DNA of 6,932 nt from Candidatus Helarchaeota archaeon (GTDB lineage: Archaea; Asgardarchaeota; Lokiarchaeia; Helarchaeales; HEL-GB-A): contig JAEOSY010000465.1 in NCBI GenBank assembly GCA_016840125.1, positions 1 to 6,932 on the forward strand, in the 5' to 3' direction. Numbering within the stretch: position 1 is the first letter of the stretch; the number at the start of each line of letters is the position of its first letter. The position numbers and the translations under genes are program-made. A model generated the notes under the pieces. It saw nothing but the letters and a program-made list of their open reading frames with translations, did not search any database and was not told the origin of the DNA. Shown one piece after another: positions 1-5,969 of the stretch.

Positions 1-4
1 CCAA

Positions 5-358
5 TTGTTAAAATTGACATTTCTTCTTGATGAAAATGTGTCTGCCAAGACATTAAAAAGACTCAAAACAGCGAACCTTCAAGTATTATCAGTCAAGTCA
101 GGAAATTTACTAGGCATGAAAAATGGGGATTTACTAAAGATTTGTAAGAATAATAAATGGATTTTAATCACACATGATCAAGATTTTTTGAACCCACCTA
201 AAATGGATCATTTTGGTATTATTGTGGTGAGGATTCATCCAGCAATTGACTCAGTCGCTGGTATAATTTTAGAAAATTTTCTGAAATCAATTGATGAAAC
301 GGTTATTGAGAGCAAATTAATAGTTTTAGAGAAAAAAAGCTGGAAATATAAGGTGTAA
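5..358 (+). CDS. DUF5615-type PIN-like protein (possible toxin), perhaps 5'-partial
   Basis: Small protein of about 117 residues with the layout of the DUF5615/Mut7-C-like PIN family. Near the N-terminus is the acidic motif LLDENV (Asp9, Glu10). In the middle is a strand followed by THDQDF (residues 56-61, Asp58 and Asp60), matching the family's usual T-x-D-x-DF site. A hydrophobic strand GIIVVRI follows at 71-77. Such proteins are predicted metal-dependent nucleases, often toxins paired with an upstream DUF433 antitoxin; that partner would lie outside the window. The start is uncertain. TTG at 5 or TTG at 14 both place LLDEN close to the N-terminus as in relatives, but the frame stays open to the left edge. 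The family call is from motifs; nuclease activity and toxin role are inferred. Confidence 0.75.
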   Translation: MLKLTFLLDENVSAKTLKRLKTANLQVLSVKSGNLLGMKNGDLLKICKNNKWILITHDQDFLNPPKMDHFGIIVVRIHPAIDSVAGIILENFLKSIDETVIESKLIVLEKKSWKYKV

Positions 359-398
359 TACCTTTTAATAAAGATAAATTCAAAGAAACCAGTACGTT

Positions 399-410
399 TA
401 TTTTTAATCT
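399..410 (+). promoter_or_regulatory. Possible TATA box for the transporter gene
   Basis: The AT-rich string GTTTATTTTTAA in the 93-base gap lies about 45 bases before the TTG start at 452. It could act as a TATA box, with transcription starting near 425-435. A weak ribosome-site-like GGATGG lies at 438-443. Support is by position and composition only. Confidence 0.25.
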
Positions 411-451
411 CTCATGATTCCATACAAGAGTAGAATGGATGGCATTTTAGG

Positions 452-1392
452 TTGAATAGAAACACAAAATATGGGCTCATATATGCAATAGTTTCAATTT
501 TTGCAGGAGGGATAATACCAGTTATCGCAAATGCGCGACCTATTGGATTAGACAGTCATATATTTTCTGGGATGAGTAGCCTATTCCAAGTTTTGTTTTT
601 TTTACCAATCCTCTTCTTTGAGGGATGGTTAAACAATAGAAAGTCGGATGATACAGAGAAAGAAGTACGAATCCGTTCTGATGATAAATTCTATTTTGGA
701 AAATCTAAATGGAGATTATACATTATTGTTGGATTGTGCACCTCTGTGATTTACTTCTTGTATTTTGAAGGATTATTATTGGCGGGGGCAATTAATGGGT
801 TTCTCGCATTGAAGACAACAGTGATTTTTGGTTTACTTTATGGATACCTTTTATTAAAAGAGAGAATTACAAAAATACAAGTAGTGTTCGCAGTTGTTTT
901 GTTCTTTGGTTTGATACTCGCCGTGACGCAAGGAGCATTCCATCTTTTGGAACTCAATTTAGGGGTAATTTTGATATTGGTATGCGCGGGTCTTTGGATG
1001 GTCGTTCATACTTGTACTAAACCCTATTTGAGTAACGAAATAGCATCAGTCTCGGGGTTGGTAATTGCCAGAAATTCCATTTCAGCAGCGGTCTTAGTAG
1101 GATCTTATGTAATACTATTTGGAGAGCAGATTAGCATAATTCTTGATCCAGCTAACGCCTTTTTTATATTATCATGGGGTTACTTTATGGAATTGGTTTG
1201 TATGCGTGGTATAAAATGTTAAAGTTTCTCGATGTCTATCTCACCACAATAATAATAACCCCACAAATCATTGTCACTTCTCTGTTTGGGGTAATCATTT
1301 TGGGAGAAATCTTTACCATATATCATATAATAGGAATTATCTTGATTATGGGCAGTATTGTTATCATCAATCAGCAAGCTAAAAACAAATGA
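452..1392 (+). pseudogene. EamA/DMT-family membrane transporter, interrupted by a frameshift
   Basis: Two overlapping reading frames, 452-1222 and 1174-1392, make one DMT-type permease of about 313 residues when joined by a -1 shift. The first frame carries roughly eight hydrophobic segments, including LIYAIVSIFAGGIIPVIA near the N-terminus and a lysine-rich linker at about residues 62-85. It then runs into unrelated sequence and stops. The second frame supplies the expected end, GLLYGIGLYAWYKML followed by two helices and IIITPQ. The shift must lie between the TAA of the second frame at 1153 and the stop at 1220-1222. The T6 run (1160-1165) and the GGGG run (1176-1179) are the likely spots for one lost base. 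The start is TTG at 452, since no in-frame ATG exists before residue 41. EamA proteins export or import small metabolites; the substrate is unknown. It is either a recently broken gene or a sequencing error. Confidence 0.8.
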
Positions 1393-1407
1393 TACTCCAA
1401 GATTCAT

Positions 1408-1424
1408 AAAAAAAGAAAAAAAAA
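1408..1424 (-). terminator. T-run terminator of the leuCD operon
   Basis: Directly after the leuD stop codon, the minus strand reads T9-C-T7 with no clear hairpin. This is the usual form of intrinsic termination in archaea. It sits in the 34-base gap between the convergent transporter gene and leuD. Confidence 0.65.
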
Positions 1425-1426
1425 GT

Positions 1427-1951
1427 TTATTGTTTTTTCTGTGCTCGTAAGTCCTTCGCTTTCTGCTTCAATTTTTTCTTGAGGATCTTTTCTTGCCCGC
1501 CACCATCAAGAATCTCAAGGAGAAAATCAGGAATCCGTTCTGCTTGTAGTTCTTTCCCGGTTCTGAGGTTCTTTACCTTAAATGTTTCGTAGCTGAATTC
1601 GAGCTCGTCCCCTTTCTCAAATTCTGTGCTAACTCCAGGAACAATTAAGGGAGGCAATCCAAGACCGACAGAATTTCGGTAATATATCCGAGCGTATGAT
1701 TCACAAAAAGTAGCAATAACCCCGAGCTTTTTCAACGCTTCTGGAGCAGTTTCTCGGCTGGATCCACAGCCAAAATTTTTCCCGGCAACGAGAACATCGC
1801 CTTTCTGAACTTGTGCGGGGAATTCAGGATCTTCAGTTTTGAGAACGTTCGCGTTTAAATCGGCAGTTCCAAGGTATTTTCCCGGGGTAATTAAATCAGT
1901 GTCAATGTCATCACCAAATTTCCAAACTTTACCATTAACAATTTTCGCCAT
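1427..1951 (-). CDS. leuD: 3-isopropylmalate dehydratase-type small subunit (LeuD/HacB family)
   Basis: The 174-residue swivelling-domain subunit of an aconitase-superfamily hydro-lyase, which completes the active site of the large subunit encoded just upstream. Visible family marks are WKFGDDIDTDLI (residues 10-21), GKNFGCGSSRETAP (57-70, the substrate-carboxylate binding loop) and YYRNSVGLGLPP (90-101). In leucine synthesis the enzyme isomerises 2-isopropylmalate to 3-isopropylmalate. The substrate loop after PGK reads YLGT (26-29). This is neither the YLRT of methanogen homoaconitase nor the YLVY type of isopropylmalate enzymes, so the substrate is not settled. A lysine-rich tail (about 155-174) is somewhat longer than usual. 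The start ATG at 1951 has a strong AGGAGGA site whose first bases overlap the leuC stop. That gives an 11-base gap and probable translational coupling. Confidence 0.88.
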   Translation of the reverse strand: MAKIVNGKVWKFGDDIDTDLITPGKYLGTADLNANVLKTEDPEFPAQVQKGDVLVAGKNFGCGSSRETAPEALKKLGVIATFCESYARIYYRNSVGLGLPPLIVPGVSTEFEKGDELEFSYETFKVKNLRTGKELQAERIPDFLLEILDGGGQEKILKKKLKQKAKDLRAQKKQ

Positions 1952-1957
1952 TCTTAT

Positions 1958-1964
1958 TCCTCCT
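1958..1964 (-). promoter_or_regulatory. Ribosome binding site of leuD overlapping the leuC stop
   Basis: On the minus strand AGGAGGA lies 6 bases before the leuD ATG and begins inside the TAG stop codon of leuC. It fixes the leuD start and indicates coupled translation of the two subunits. Confidence 0.8.
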
Positions 1965-3246
1965 ATAATTTTCGTGGATCAGTTATTACACCTGTGATTG
2001 CGGATGCTGCGACAACTGCGGGTGAGGCTAGGTAGATGCCTGCATTTTCTGAGCCCATCCGGCCTTTGAAGTTTCGATTTGAGGCGCTAATACAGTTTTC
2101 CTTTGGAGCCAGCATTCCCATATGCGCGCCAAAACAGGGTCCGCAATTGGGATTACAAATGATCGCTTCCGCATCAATGAGCGTTTCTATAACTCCGGCT
2201 TTAATAGCATCCTTGTAGACTTCTTGAGTCGCGGGAATGATTAAAAGTCGAGTTTTTTTGTTGACCTTTCGGCCTTTCAAAATTTCTGCCGCGATTTGGA
2301 GGTCTTCGAGGCGGCCATTAGTGCAGCTCCCAACAAAAGCTTGATCCACCTTTACATCACTTAATTCGGATACCGGTTTTACATTATCAATCGTGTGGGG
2401 ACAGGCAACATGGGGTTCAAGGGCACTCACATCCAATTCGTAGGTCTTTTCAATCACCGCATTGTCATCAGATTTCACGAGATCATCGGAAGTAACGGGT
2501 TTATCGGTTCTTCCTTTCAGAAACTCGATTATTTTATTATCCGGTGGGGTTAGGGCAAATTTTGCGCCAAGTTCCATAGAAAAGTTGGAGAGTGTAGCGC
2601 GACTACTGATGGTCATATCATCCGCGGTTTTACCGATGAATTCTATGGATTTATATGTTGCGACATCGGCTTTATAGTCGCCTGCTATTTTTAAAATAAT
2701 ATCTTTTGACATTACATATTTTGGGAGCTTCCCATCAAGCACGAAACGTATGGTTTCGGGTACTTTAAACCACAACTCCCCTAAGGCAGCGGCAACCGTT
2801 CCGTCCGTGTCTCCAATTCCAGTACTAGCTGAATTGTATGCACCATAAGTCGTGGTATGTGAATCAGTCCCAACGATTAGCATACCAGGGCGTACATGAC
2901 CCATTTCTGGAAGGACCTGATGGCAAATACCAGCTTTTATGTCGTAAAAATATTTTAGATCTTGTTTCCATGCCCAATCTCGTATCATCTTATGGGCGTT
3001 TGCCGCAAAGACCGTTGGGGCAGGCGAGAAGTGATCCATAAGCACCACCACTTTTTCGCGATCAAAGACCTTACGTACTTTTGCTGGAAAGCCCATAAAA
3101 CGCGCAACAATCCTAGCGGCTGCAATATGAGCCATTAACAAATCTATTTTAGCGATGAGATATTCACCGGGCGTTACTTCGTCTTTACCCGCGGCACGCG
3201 CTAAAATCTTCTCGGCTATCGTCATTGGTCGTACCAAATTCTTCAC
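1963..3246 (-). CDS. leuC: 3-isopropylmalate dehydratase-type large subunit (LeuC/HacA family)
   Basis: The 427-residue catalytic large subunit, of normal length for the archaeal LeuC/HacA group. It starts with the family hallmark MTIAEKIL (8-15) and contains VGTDSHTTTYGA (125-136), VGSCTNGR (305-312) and CNPNCGPC (364-371). Cys308, Cys368 and Cys371 are the expected ligands of the [4Fe-4S] cluster. NRNFKGRMG (390-398) binds substrate. With LeuD it should interconvert 2- and 3-isopropylmalate in the cytoplasm. No other leucine or lysine pathway gene is in view, so homoaconitase-like or other 2-hydroxyacid substrates remain possible. Start choice is open. GTG at 3246 gives the longest form. 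TTG at 3237 has GGTGA (3243-3247) 5 bases upstream. ATG at 3225 begins exactly at the conserved MTIAEK. The gene leads the operon. Confidence 0.9.
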   Translation of the reverse strand: MKNLVRPMTIAEKILARAAGKDEVTPGEYLIAKIDLLMAHIAAARIVARFMGFPAKVRKVFDREKVVVLMDHFSPAPTVFAANAHKMIRDWAWKQDLKYFYDIKAGICHQVLPEMGHVRPGMLIVGTDSHTTTYGAYNSASTGIGDTDGTVAAALGELWFKVPETIRFVLDGKLPKYVMSKDIILKIAGDYKADVATYKSIEFIGKTADDMTISSRATLSNFSMELGAKFALTPPDNKIIEFLKGRTDKPVTSDDLVKSDDNAVIEKTYELDVSALEPHVACPHTIDNVKPVSELSDVKVDQAFVGSCTNGRLEDLQIAAEILKGRKVNKKTRLLIIPATQEVYKDAIKAGVIETLIDAEAIICNPNCGPCFGAHMGMLAPKENCISASNRNFKGRMGSENAGIYLASPAVVAASAITGVITDPRKL

Positions 3247-3283
3247 CTTTACTTTTTATCAACTCATCTTTTTATCAATAATT

Positions 3284-3293
3284 ATTATTTATG
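3284..3293 (-). promoter_or_regulatory. Candidate TATA box of leuCD
   Basis: The minus strand reads CATAAATAAT about 40 bases before the GTG start. Transcription would begin near 3260, leaving a short leader. The whole 3247-3422 gap is AT-rich and shared with the divergent GTPase gene; no conserved operator is obvious to me. Confidence 0.35.
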
Positions 3294-3390
3294 ACTTAAA
3301 GTTTAGGAATAAAAAAATAATGATGAAATTATAATTAAGGCTTTCAGATAATGAGGATTTAGCGAAGATTACCTTAATCCTAAAAAAGTA

Positions 3391-3417
3391 GTATAAAAAA
3401 GTATTATTGTACAGGAG
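3391..3417 (+). promoter_or_regulatory. TATA box and ribosome site of the GTPase gene
   Basis: GTATAAAAAA at 3391-3400 fits an archaeal TATA box and would start transcription near 3417-3422. AGGAG at 3413-3417 lies 5 bases before TTG 3423 and 8 before TTG 3426. It supports a non-ATG start, but the box and ribosome site are so close that one of them may be fortuitous. Confidence 0.4.
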
Positions 3418-3422
3418 AAGAT

Positions 3423-4625
3423 TTGTTGGCGGATCTCCCCGATAATTTAGCAAATTTAGCATCTGGATTAGCTAAAGAACTTACACTTAAAAATATTCAA
3501 AAATTATTAGATCCCACAAAGAAACTTCCAGCGAATATCATCGAAATTTCAAACTTGGATATTAATAACTTTAAAGATCTTGATATCCAAGAAAGTGAAA
3601 AGATTACCGCGATTTTCGGAATCAAAAAAATCAGAGAGCTAGCAGATATCACATATTCACAACTGATTGAAAATTCCACGAAAATGAAAGAGAGGGGAAT
3701 CGCTCAAGCAAAACTTGAATTAGTAATAACCGCCGCTAAGTACATTTCAAACGCTGCGGAATATAGAACGCTTGAAGGACAGAAGATCGTGTTGGTAGGA
3801 CTTGATAACGCGGGTAAGACTGCTTTATTGAATGCAATTAAGAAAGAAGTTATAAATATTTCTGATTTAAAACCAACACAGTCCGTACAACGCCAAACCC
3901 TTAATCTACAAAACAAAAAATTGTACATCTATGAACTAGGGGGGCAAGAAGTTTATCGTAATCAATATCTCGAGGACCCAGAAAGATATATACTGGGAAC
4001 AAACACCTTTGTTTTTTTAATTGATATGCAAGATCAGGGGCGATATGATGTTGCTCTTAAATATTTGGGACAAATTCTGAGCATTGTCAAATATTTAAAT
4101 GAAAAACCTGAATTTATTATACTACTTCATAAGTCGGATCCTGACATATTAAAGTTTCAACCTATGTTCCGTGAAAAAATCGATCATATCATGGAAAAGG
4201 TAAGAAAAATATTCCAGCAACATTCATTTCGGTACCAGATTCATATTAGTTCCATACATAATATCCTCGGTTTAAGTAAATCCTTCGAATTTTTACTCAA
4301 AAAGTTGTTGACTGGGGATTTAGAAAAAGAAAAAGAATCGACAGCCGTTTTTGAATTAATCGAACGAATTCTCAATATGATTCTGAACATTGAAAGCGAC
4401 CTAACAGATGAGATAAGTAGCTTAAGTGAAAAAATGTATCGAATGGATAAGGATTTATCTACTATTAAAAAAGTGTTGAAGCTAGGAGAAAGTGAAACAG
4501 CAAAAGAACCTATATTTATTGAAGATGCAGCTTTAGCGGATGAAATTTCAGAGAAAAGCGCCCAAGATCTCCTTGTTGATGAGATAAGAAAGTTCTTAAT
4601 TGACTTCAAAGTTTATATTAGTTAA
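3423..4625 (+). CDS. Arf/Rag-like small GTPase with N-terminal HhH-like domain and C-terminal coiled coil
   Basis: A 400-residue protein in three parts. Residues about 35-110 form a helical region; LDIQESEKITAIFGIKKIREL, then a TYSQLIENS stretch, then KMKERGIAQAKLELVITAAK resemble the helix-hairpin-helix repeats of Rad51-N/DUF4332-type domains. Residues about 119-300 are a Ras-superfamily G domain: G1 GLDNAGKT (126-133, Arf signature), G2 PTQS with Thr152, G3 ELGGQE (171-176), G4 HKSD (236-239), G5 SS (276-277). Residues about 300-355 are heptad-like and probably coiled coil; an acidic helical tail follows. G3 has Glu where Arf has Asp, and G4 has His where Ras has Asn, as in Rag/Gtr proteins (HKMD). 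There is no signal peptide, and I see no lipidation cysteine at the end. The G domain should bind GTP; partner and process are unknown. The TTG start is supported by AGGAG 5 bases upstream. Confidence 0.88.
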   Translation: MLADLPDNLANLASGLAKELTLKNIQKLLDPTKKLPANIIEISNLDINNFKDLDIQESEKITAIFGIKKIRELADITYSQLIENSTKMKERGIAQAKLELVITAAKYISNAAEYRTLEGQKIVLVGLDNAGKTALLNAIKKEVINISDLKPTQSVQRQTLNLQNKKLYIYELGGQEVYRNQYLEDPERYILGTNTFVFLIDMQDQGRYDVALKYLGQILSIVKYLNEKPEFIILLHKSDPDILKFQPMFREKIDHIMEKVRKIFQQHSFRYQIHISSIHNILGLSKSFEFLLKKLLTGDLEKEKESTAVFELIERILNMILNIESDLTDEISSLSEKMYRMDKDLSTIKKVLKLGESETAKEPIFIEDAALADEISEKSAQDLLVDEIRKFLIDFKVYIS

Positions 4626-4638
4626 ACATTCTGTTATT

Positions 4639-4670
4639 CCCTAGTAGAGTTTAATTTTTCTCTAGGGTTT
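4639..4670 (+). terminator. Possible hairpin terminator after the GTPase gene
   Basis: CCCTAG (4639-4644) and CTAGGG (4662-4667) can pair across a T-rich loop 14 bases after the stop codon. With a three-base bulge the stem can instead use CCCTA+GAG with CTC+TAGGG. Short T-tracts lie in the loop and just after it. It overlaps dispersed repeat copy A. Confidence 0.35.
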
Positions 4671-4699
4671 AATAGTTCAGGCATTAACTTACTCTTAAT
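4646..4699 (+). repeat. Dispersed direct repeat, copy A
   Basis: By hand alignment about 41 of 54 positions match 6028-6080, with one single-base gap. The best-kept part is AGTTCA followed by ATTAACT, and both copies begin AGAGTT plus a T-run. This copy follows the GTPase gene; the other lies before hflX. The function is not known. Confidence 0.45.
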
Positions 4700-4739
4700 C
4701 CCTTATGTCTGATTCCTATTAGCTGAATTATAAAAAATG

Positions 4740-4756
4740 TTTTTTTTCTTTGTTTT
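4740..4756 (+). terminator. T-run, possible second terminator for the GTPase transcript
   Basis: The plus strand reads T8-C-T3-G-T4 about 115 bases after the GTPase stop. Such T-tracts end transcription in archaea. The stretch 4626-4883 otherwise holds the dispersed repeat, an inverted repeat and no credible gene. Confidence 0.4.
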
Positions 4757-4791
4757 AGAATTAATTGGAAGGTTATCCCCGAAATTCCACC

Positions 4792-4827
4792 ACCAGTTCG
4801 CAACTTTATTATTTATTTGGAACTGGT
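4792..4827. repeat. Inverted repeat with 8-bp arms
   Basis: ACCAGTTC (4792-4799) and GAACTGGT (4820-4827) are exact reverse complements separated by 20 AT-rich bases. It lies 57 bases beyond the PIN toxin stop on the minus strand, so it could protect or end that transcript, but no T-run follows on that strand. The role is open. Confidence 0.45.
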
Positions 4828-4883
4828 TAGCACCTCTTGACAACCCTTCAGGCGTGGGAATTCACTTGTTTTTTGTTAGGATT

Positions 4884-5345
4884 TCATTTATACGAAGAAA
4901 ATTTCTTCAGAATATCCAAGGGAACAGGATTGTCATACCCTAAATCGACTTTTGGGCATAATTTCTCAAAGTCCGTATCTGTAGTTAAGATAATGTCTGC
5001 CTTTTCTTGCTTGGCTAATGCTAAATAGTAGCAATCATAAATATCGTGGTGAAGTTCGTTGGAAAGTTGAAAGGCTTCTAATAAGGTTTGACGATTTAAT
5101 CCTATATAGGTAGGATTCGAATAGTTTTTCAAGAAATCAAAAATAATCTCTTTTGCGATGTGCTTCTCGATTGCCCATTTTGTGGTGAGGATCCAGTATG
5201 CTCGAAAGGGGAGAATTTCGGGGATCATCAGCTGATATTCGCCGACAATACCTTTTTCTATTTTCGGTTTAATGAATGGAAACCCTGGATGATTTTCTAC
5301 AAAATAAATAGCAAAAGTATTTACATCAATTAATTTTACAACCAA
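4884..5345 (-). CDS. PIN-domain ribonuclease toxin (VapC-like)
   Basis: A 153-residue PIN-domain protein, the presumed toxin of a toxin-antitoxin pair; VapC-type toxins cleave tRNA or rRNA. Asp7 sits in KLIDVNTF, the first acidic site. IYDCYYLALA (102-111) gives Asp104, and IILTTDTDF (118-126) gives Asp123, the usual third and fourth acidic sites. The second acidic site is expected six residues after Pro42 in MIPEILPFRAYWIL, but Arg48 stands there; Glu43 may or may not replace it. The protein is somewhat longer than the common ~130-residue VapC. The start TTG follows the antitoxin's TAA with no gap, and a GGTGAT ribosome site lies within the last antitoxin codons. Antitoxin-first order and the abutting junction fit a VapBC operon. 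A non-ribonuclease PIN role cannot be excluded. Confidence 0.85.
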   Translation of the reverse strand: MVVKLIDVNTFAIYFVENHPGFPFIKPKIEKGIVGEYQLMIPEILPFRAYWILTTKWAIEKHIAKEIIFDFLKNYSNPTYIGLNRQTLLEAFQLSNELHHDIYDCYYLALAKQEKADIILTTDTDFEKLCPKVDLGYDNPVPLDILKKFSSYK

Positions 5346-5567
5346 TTAATCACCAAAGGTGGATCTTCCTGCTTTTAGAAAAGTATCTTTCCCCCAAGGT
5401 TTGGAAGATTTTGCTCGCTTTTGTTTAGGAATCATCAATTTGAGGACTAACTTATCAACTTCATCAATTAACTCAAATTCCTCCCCGGGGATGAAGTTAT
5501 GTTTCTCTCTTATCTTTTTGGGGATAGTTATTCGCCCTCGTTCATCGATCACTACTTTTTCAGTCAT
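5346..5567 (-). CDS. AbrB/MazE-family antitoxin (VapB-like)
   Basis: A 73-residue protein. Residues 1-50 fit the SpoVT/AbrB swapped-hairpin DNA-binding fold: VVIDERGRITIPKKIRE (5-21) is the diagnostic core, followed by PGEEFELI (27-34). The basic C-terminal part (about 47-73) is what usually wraps and inhibits the toxin. Antitoxins of this type neutralise the PIN toxin by direct binding and repress their own operon. The ATG at 5567 has GGTGAT (5573-5578) 5 bases upstream. A TATA box (5613-5620) and three 14-bp repeats lie just before the gene, consistent with self-repression. The toxin gene follows with no gap. Confidence 0.88.
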   Translation of the reverse strand: MTEKVVIDERGRITIPKKIREKHNFIPGEEFELIDEVDKLVLKLMIPKQKRAKSSKPWGKDTFLKAGRSTFGD

Positions 5568-5575
5568 AGTAGATC

Positions 5576-5617
5576 ACCCATTTATTTCTACCCATTATTA
5601 TTTACCCACTCCTATTT
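5576..5617 (-). promoter_or_regulatory. Three tandem 14-bp repeats: probable operator of the toxin-antitoxin operon
   Basis: On the plus strand the units are ACCCATTTATTTCT (5576-5589), ACCCATTATTATTT (5590-5603) and ACCCACTCCTATTT (5604-5617). They abut exactly and share ACCCA at one end. They fill the space between the TATA box and the ribosome site of the antitoxin, where a repressor would block transcription. Operator function is inferred from position and from known self-regulation by AbrB-type antitoxins. Confidence 0.5.
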
Positions 5618-5620
5618 AAA
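5613..5620 (-). promoter_or_regulatory. TATA box of the toxin-antitoxin operon
   Basis: The minus strand reads TTTAAATA about 46 bases before the antitoxin ATG. Transcription is expected near 5590, ahead of the GGTGAT ribosome site. The last 14-bp repeat overlaps this box. Confidence 0.5.
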
Positions 5621-5671
5621 TTAACAGCAATTGAATTTTCGAGGGTTTCTATCGAATTTCAGGAATTGATC

Positions 5672-5945
5672 CCCCCATTCTTAGTGGTTGCGTGCCCAAG
5701 TTGGGGACGTAATAAAGCCCCATTTGAACCCAAGCAGTCCCTCCTAGGAACGGAGTAAGAATTCAGGCGCTCTTTGAGTATTGCGGGGTAACTCCCTTCC
5801 GGTCTCCAGACCCAGCGACCATCCTCAAGAGCGAGCTCTTGGTGCTCTTCACCACCGCGCTGGATGGCTTGAACCCGGCGACGGGCGTACCGCCTGATAA
5901 CCTTAGGACGAGTCTACTCGCGTGTGGGTAGATGAAGAATTGGCA
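5672..5945. ncRNA. Candidate structured RNA of unrecognised family, GC-rich island
   Basis: By my count 5701-5940 is about 56% GC, while the next 60 bases are about 27%. No useful reading frame crosses it. Long-range complements nest: CCATTCTT (5675-5682) with AAGAATTGG (5935-5943), TCCTAGG (5742-5748) with CCTTAGGA (5901-5908), and TCAGGCG (5763-5769) with CGCCTGA (5891-5897). Inside are local hairpins: GGTC/GACC (5801-5812), CAAGAG/CTCTTG (5826-5841), GGTG/CACC (5841-5853) and CCCG-GCGA-CGGG (5874-5885). Strand is unsettled. G-U pairs and the GNRA-type GCGA loop favour plus. A TATA-like box at 5970-5978 about 27 bases before 5947 favours minus. I do not see the conserved cores of RNase P RNA, SRP RNA, 5S rRNA or tRNA. 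Confidence 0.5.
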
Positions 5946-5969
5946 TAGAAACTTAGAGGTTGTTACATA

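Noticed and set aside
1156..1219. Programmed -1 frameshifting in the transporter
   Set aside because: No X-XXY-YYZ slippery heptamer in the right phase and no obvious downstream pseudoknot; DMT transporters are not known to need frameshifting.
1174..1392. A separate 72-residue membrane protein
   Set aside because: Its sequence is the missing C-terminal part of the EamA transporter in the neighbouring frame, and it overlaps the first part.
2036..2218. Plus-strand open frames inside leuC (also 2462-2677 and 2838-3041)
   Set aside because: They lie antisense to a well-conserved gene and show no family motif; they are frame shadows.
4241..4609. A 122-codon minus-strand frame inside the GTPase gene
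   Set aside because: Serine-rich composition is typical of the antisense of a charged coiled-coil gene; no motif and no ribosome site.
4737..5028. Plus-strand open frames over the toxin 3' end and its flank
   Set aside because: They overlap the PIN toxin on the other strand, begin in a T-run and have no recognisable domain.
5359..5619. Plus-strand 86-codon frame opposite the antitoxin
   Set aside because: It is antisense to the AbrB-type gene and its promoter repeats; composition gives no sign of a real protein.
5792..5802. CCGGAAGGGAG on the minus strand, matching part of SRP RNA helix 8
   Set aside because: The SRP54 site needs GGAGCA after the loop, but here it reads GGAGTTA. The hairpin order also does not give an Alu-type 5' domain, so I do not call SRP RNA; a covariance search could overturn this.
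5672..5945. RNase P RNA, because a GGTGAAGAGCACC element on the minus strand recalls its P11-P12 region
   Set aside because: Neither strand shows the conserved GAGGAAAGTCC block or its 3' partner, which all known RNase P RNAs need.
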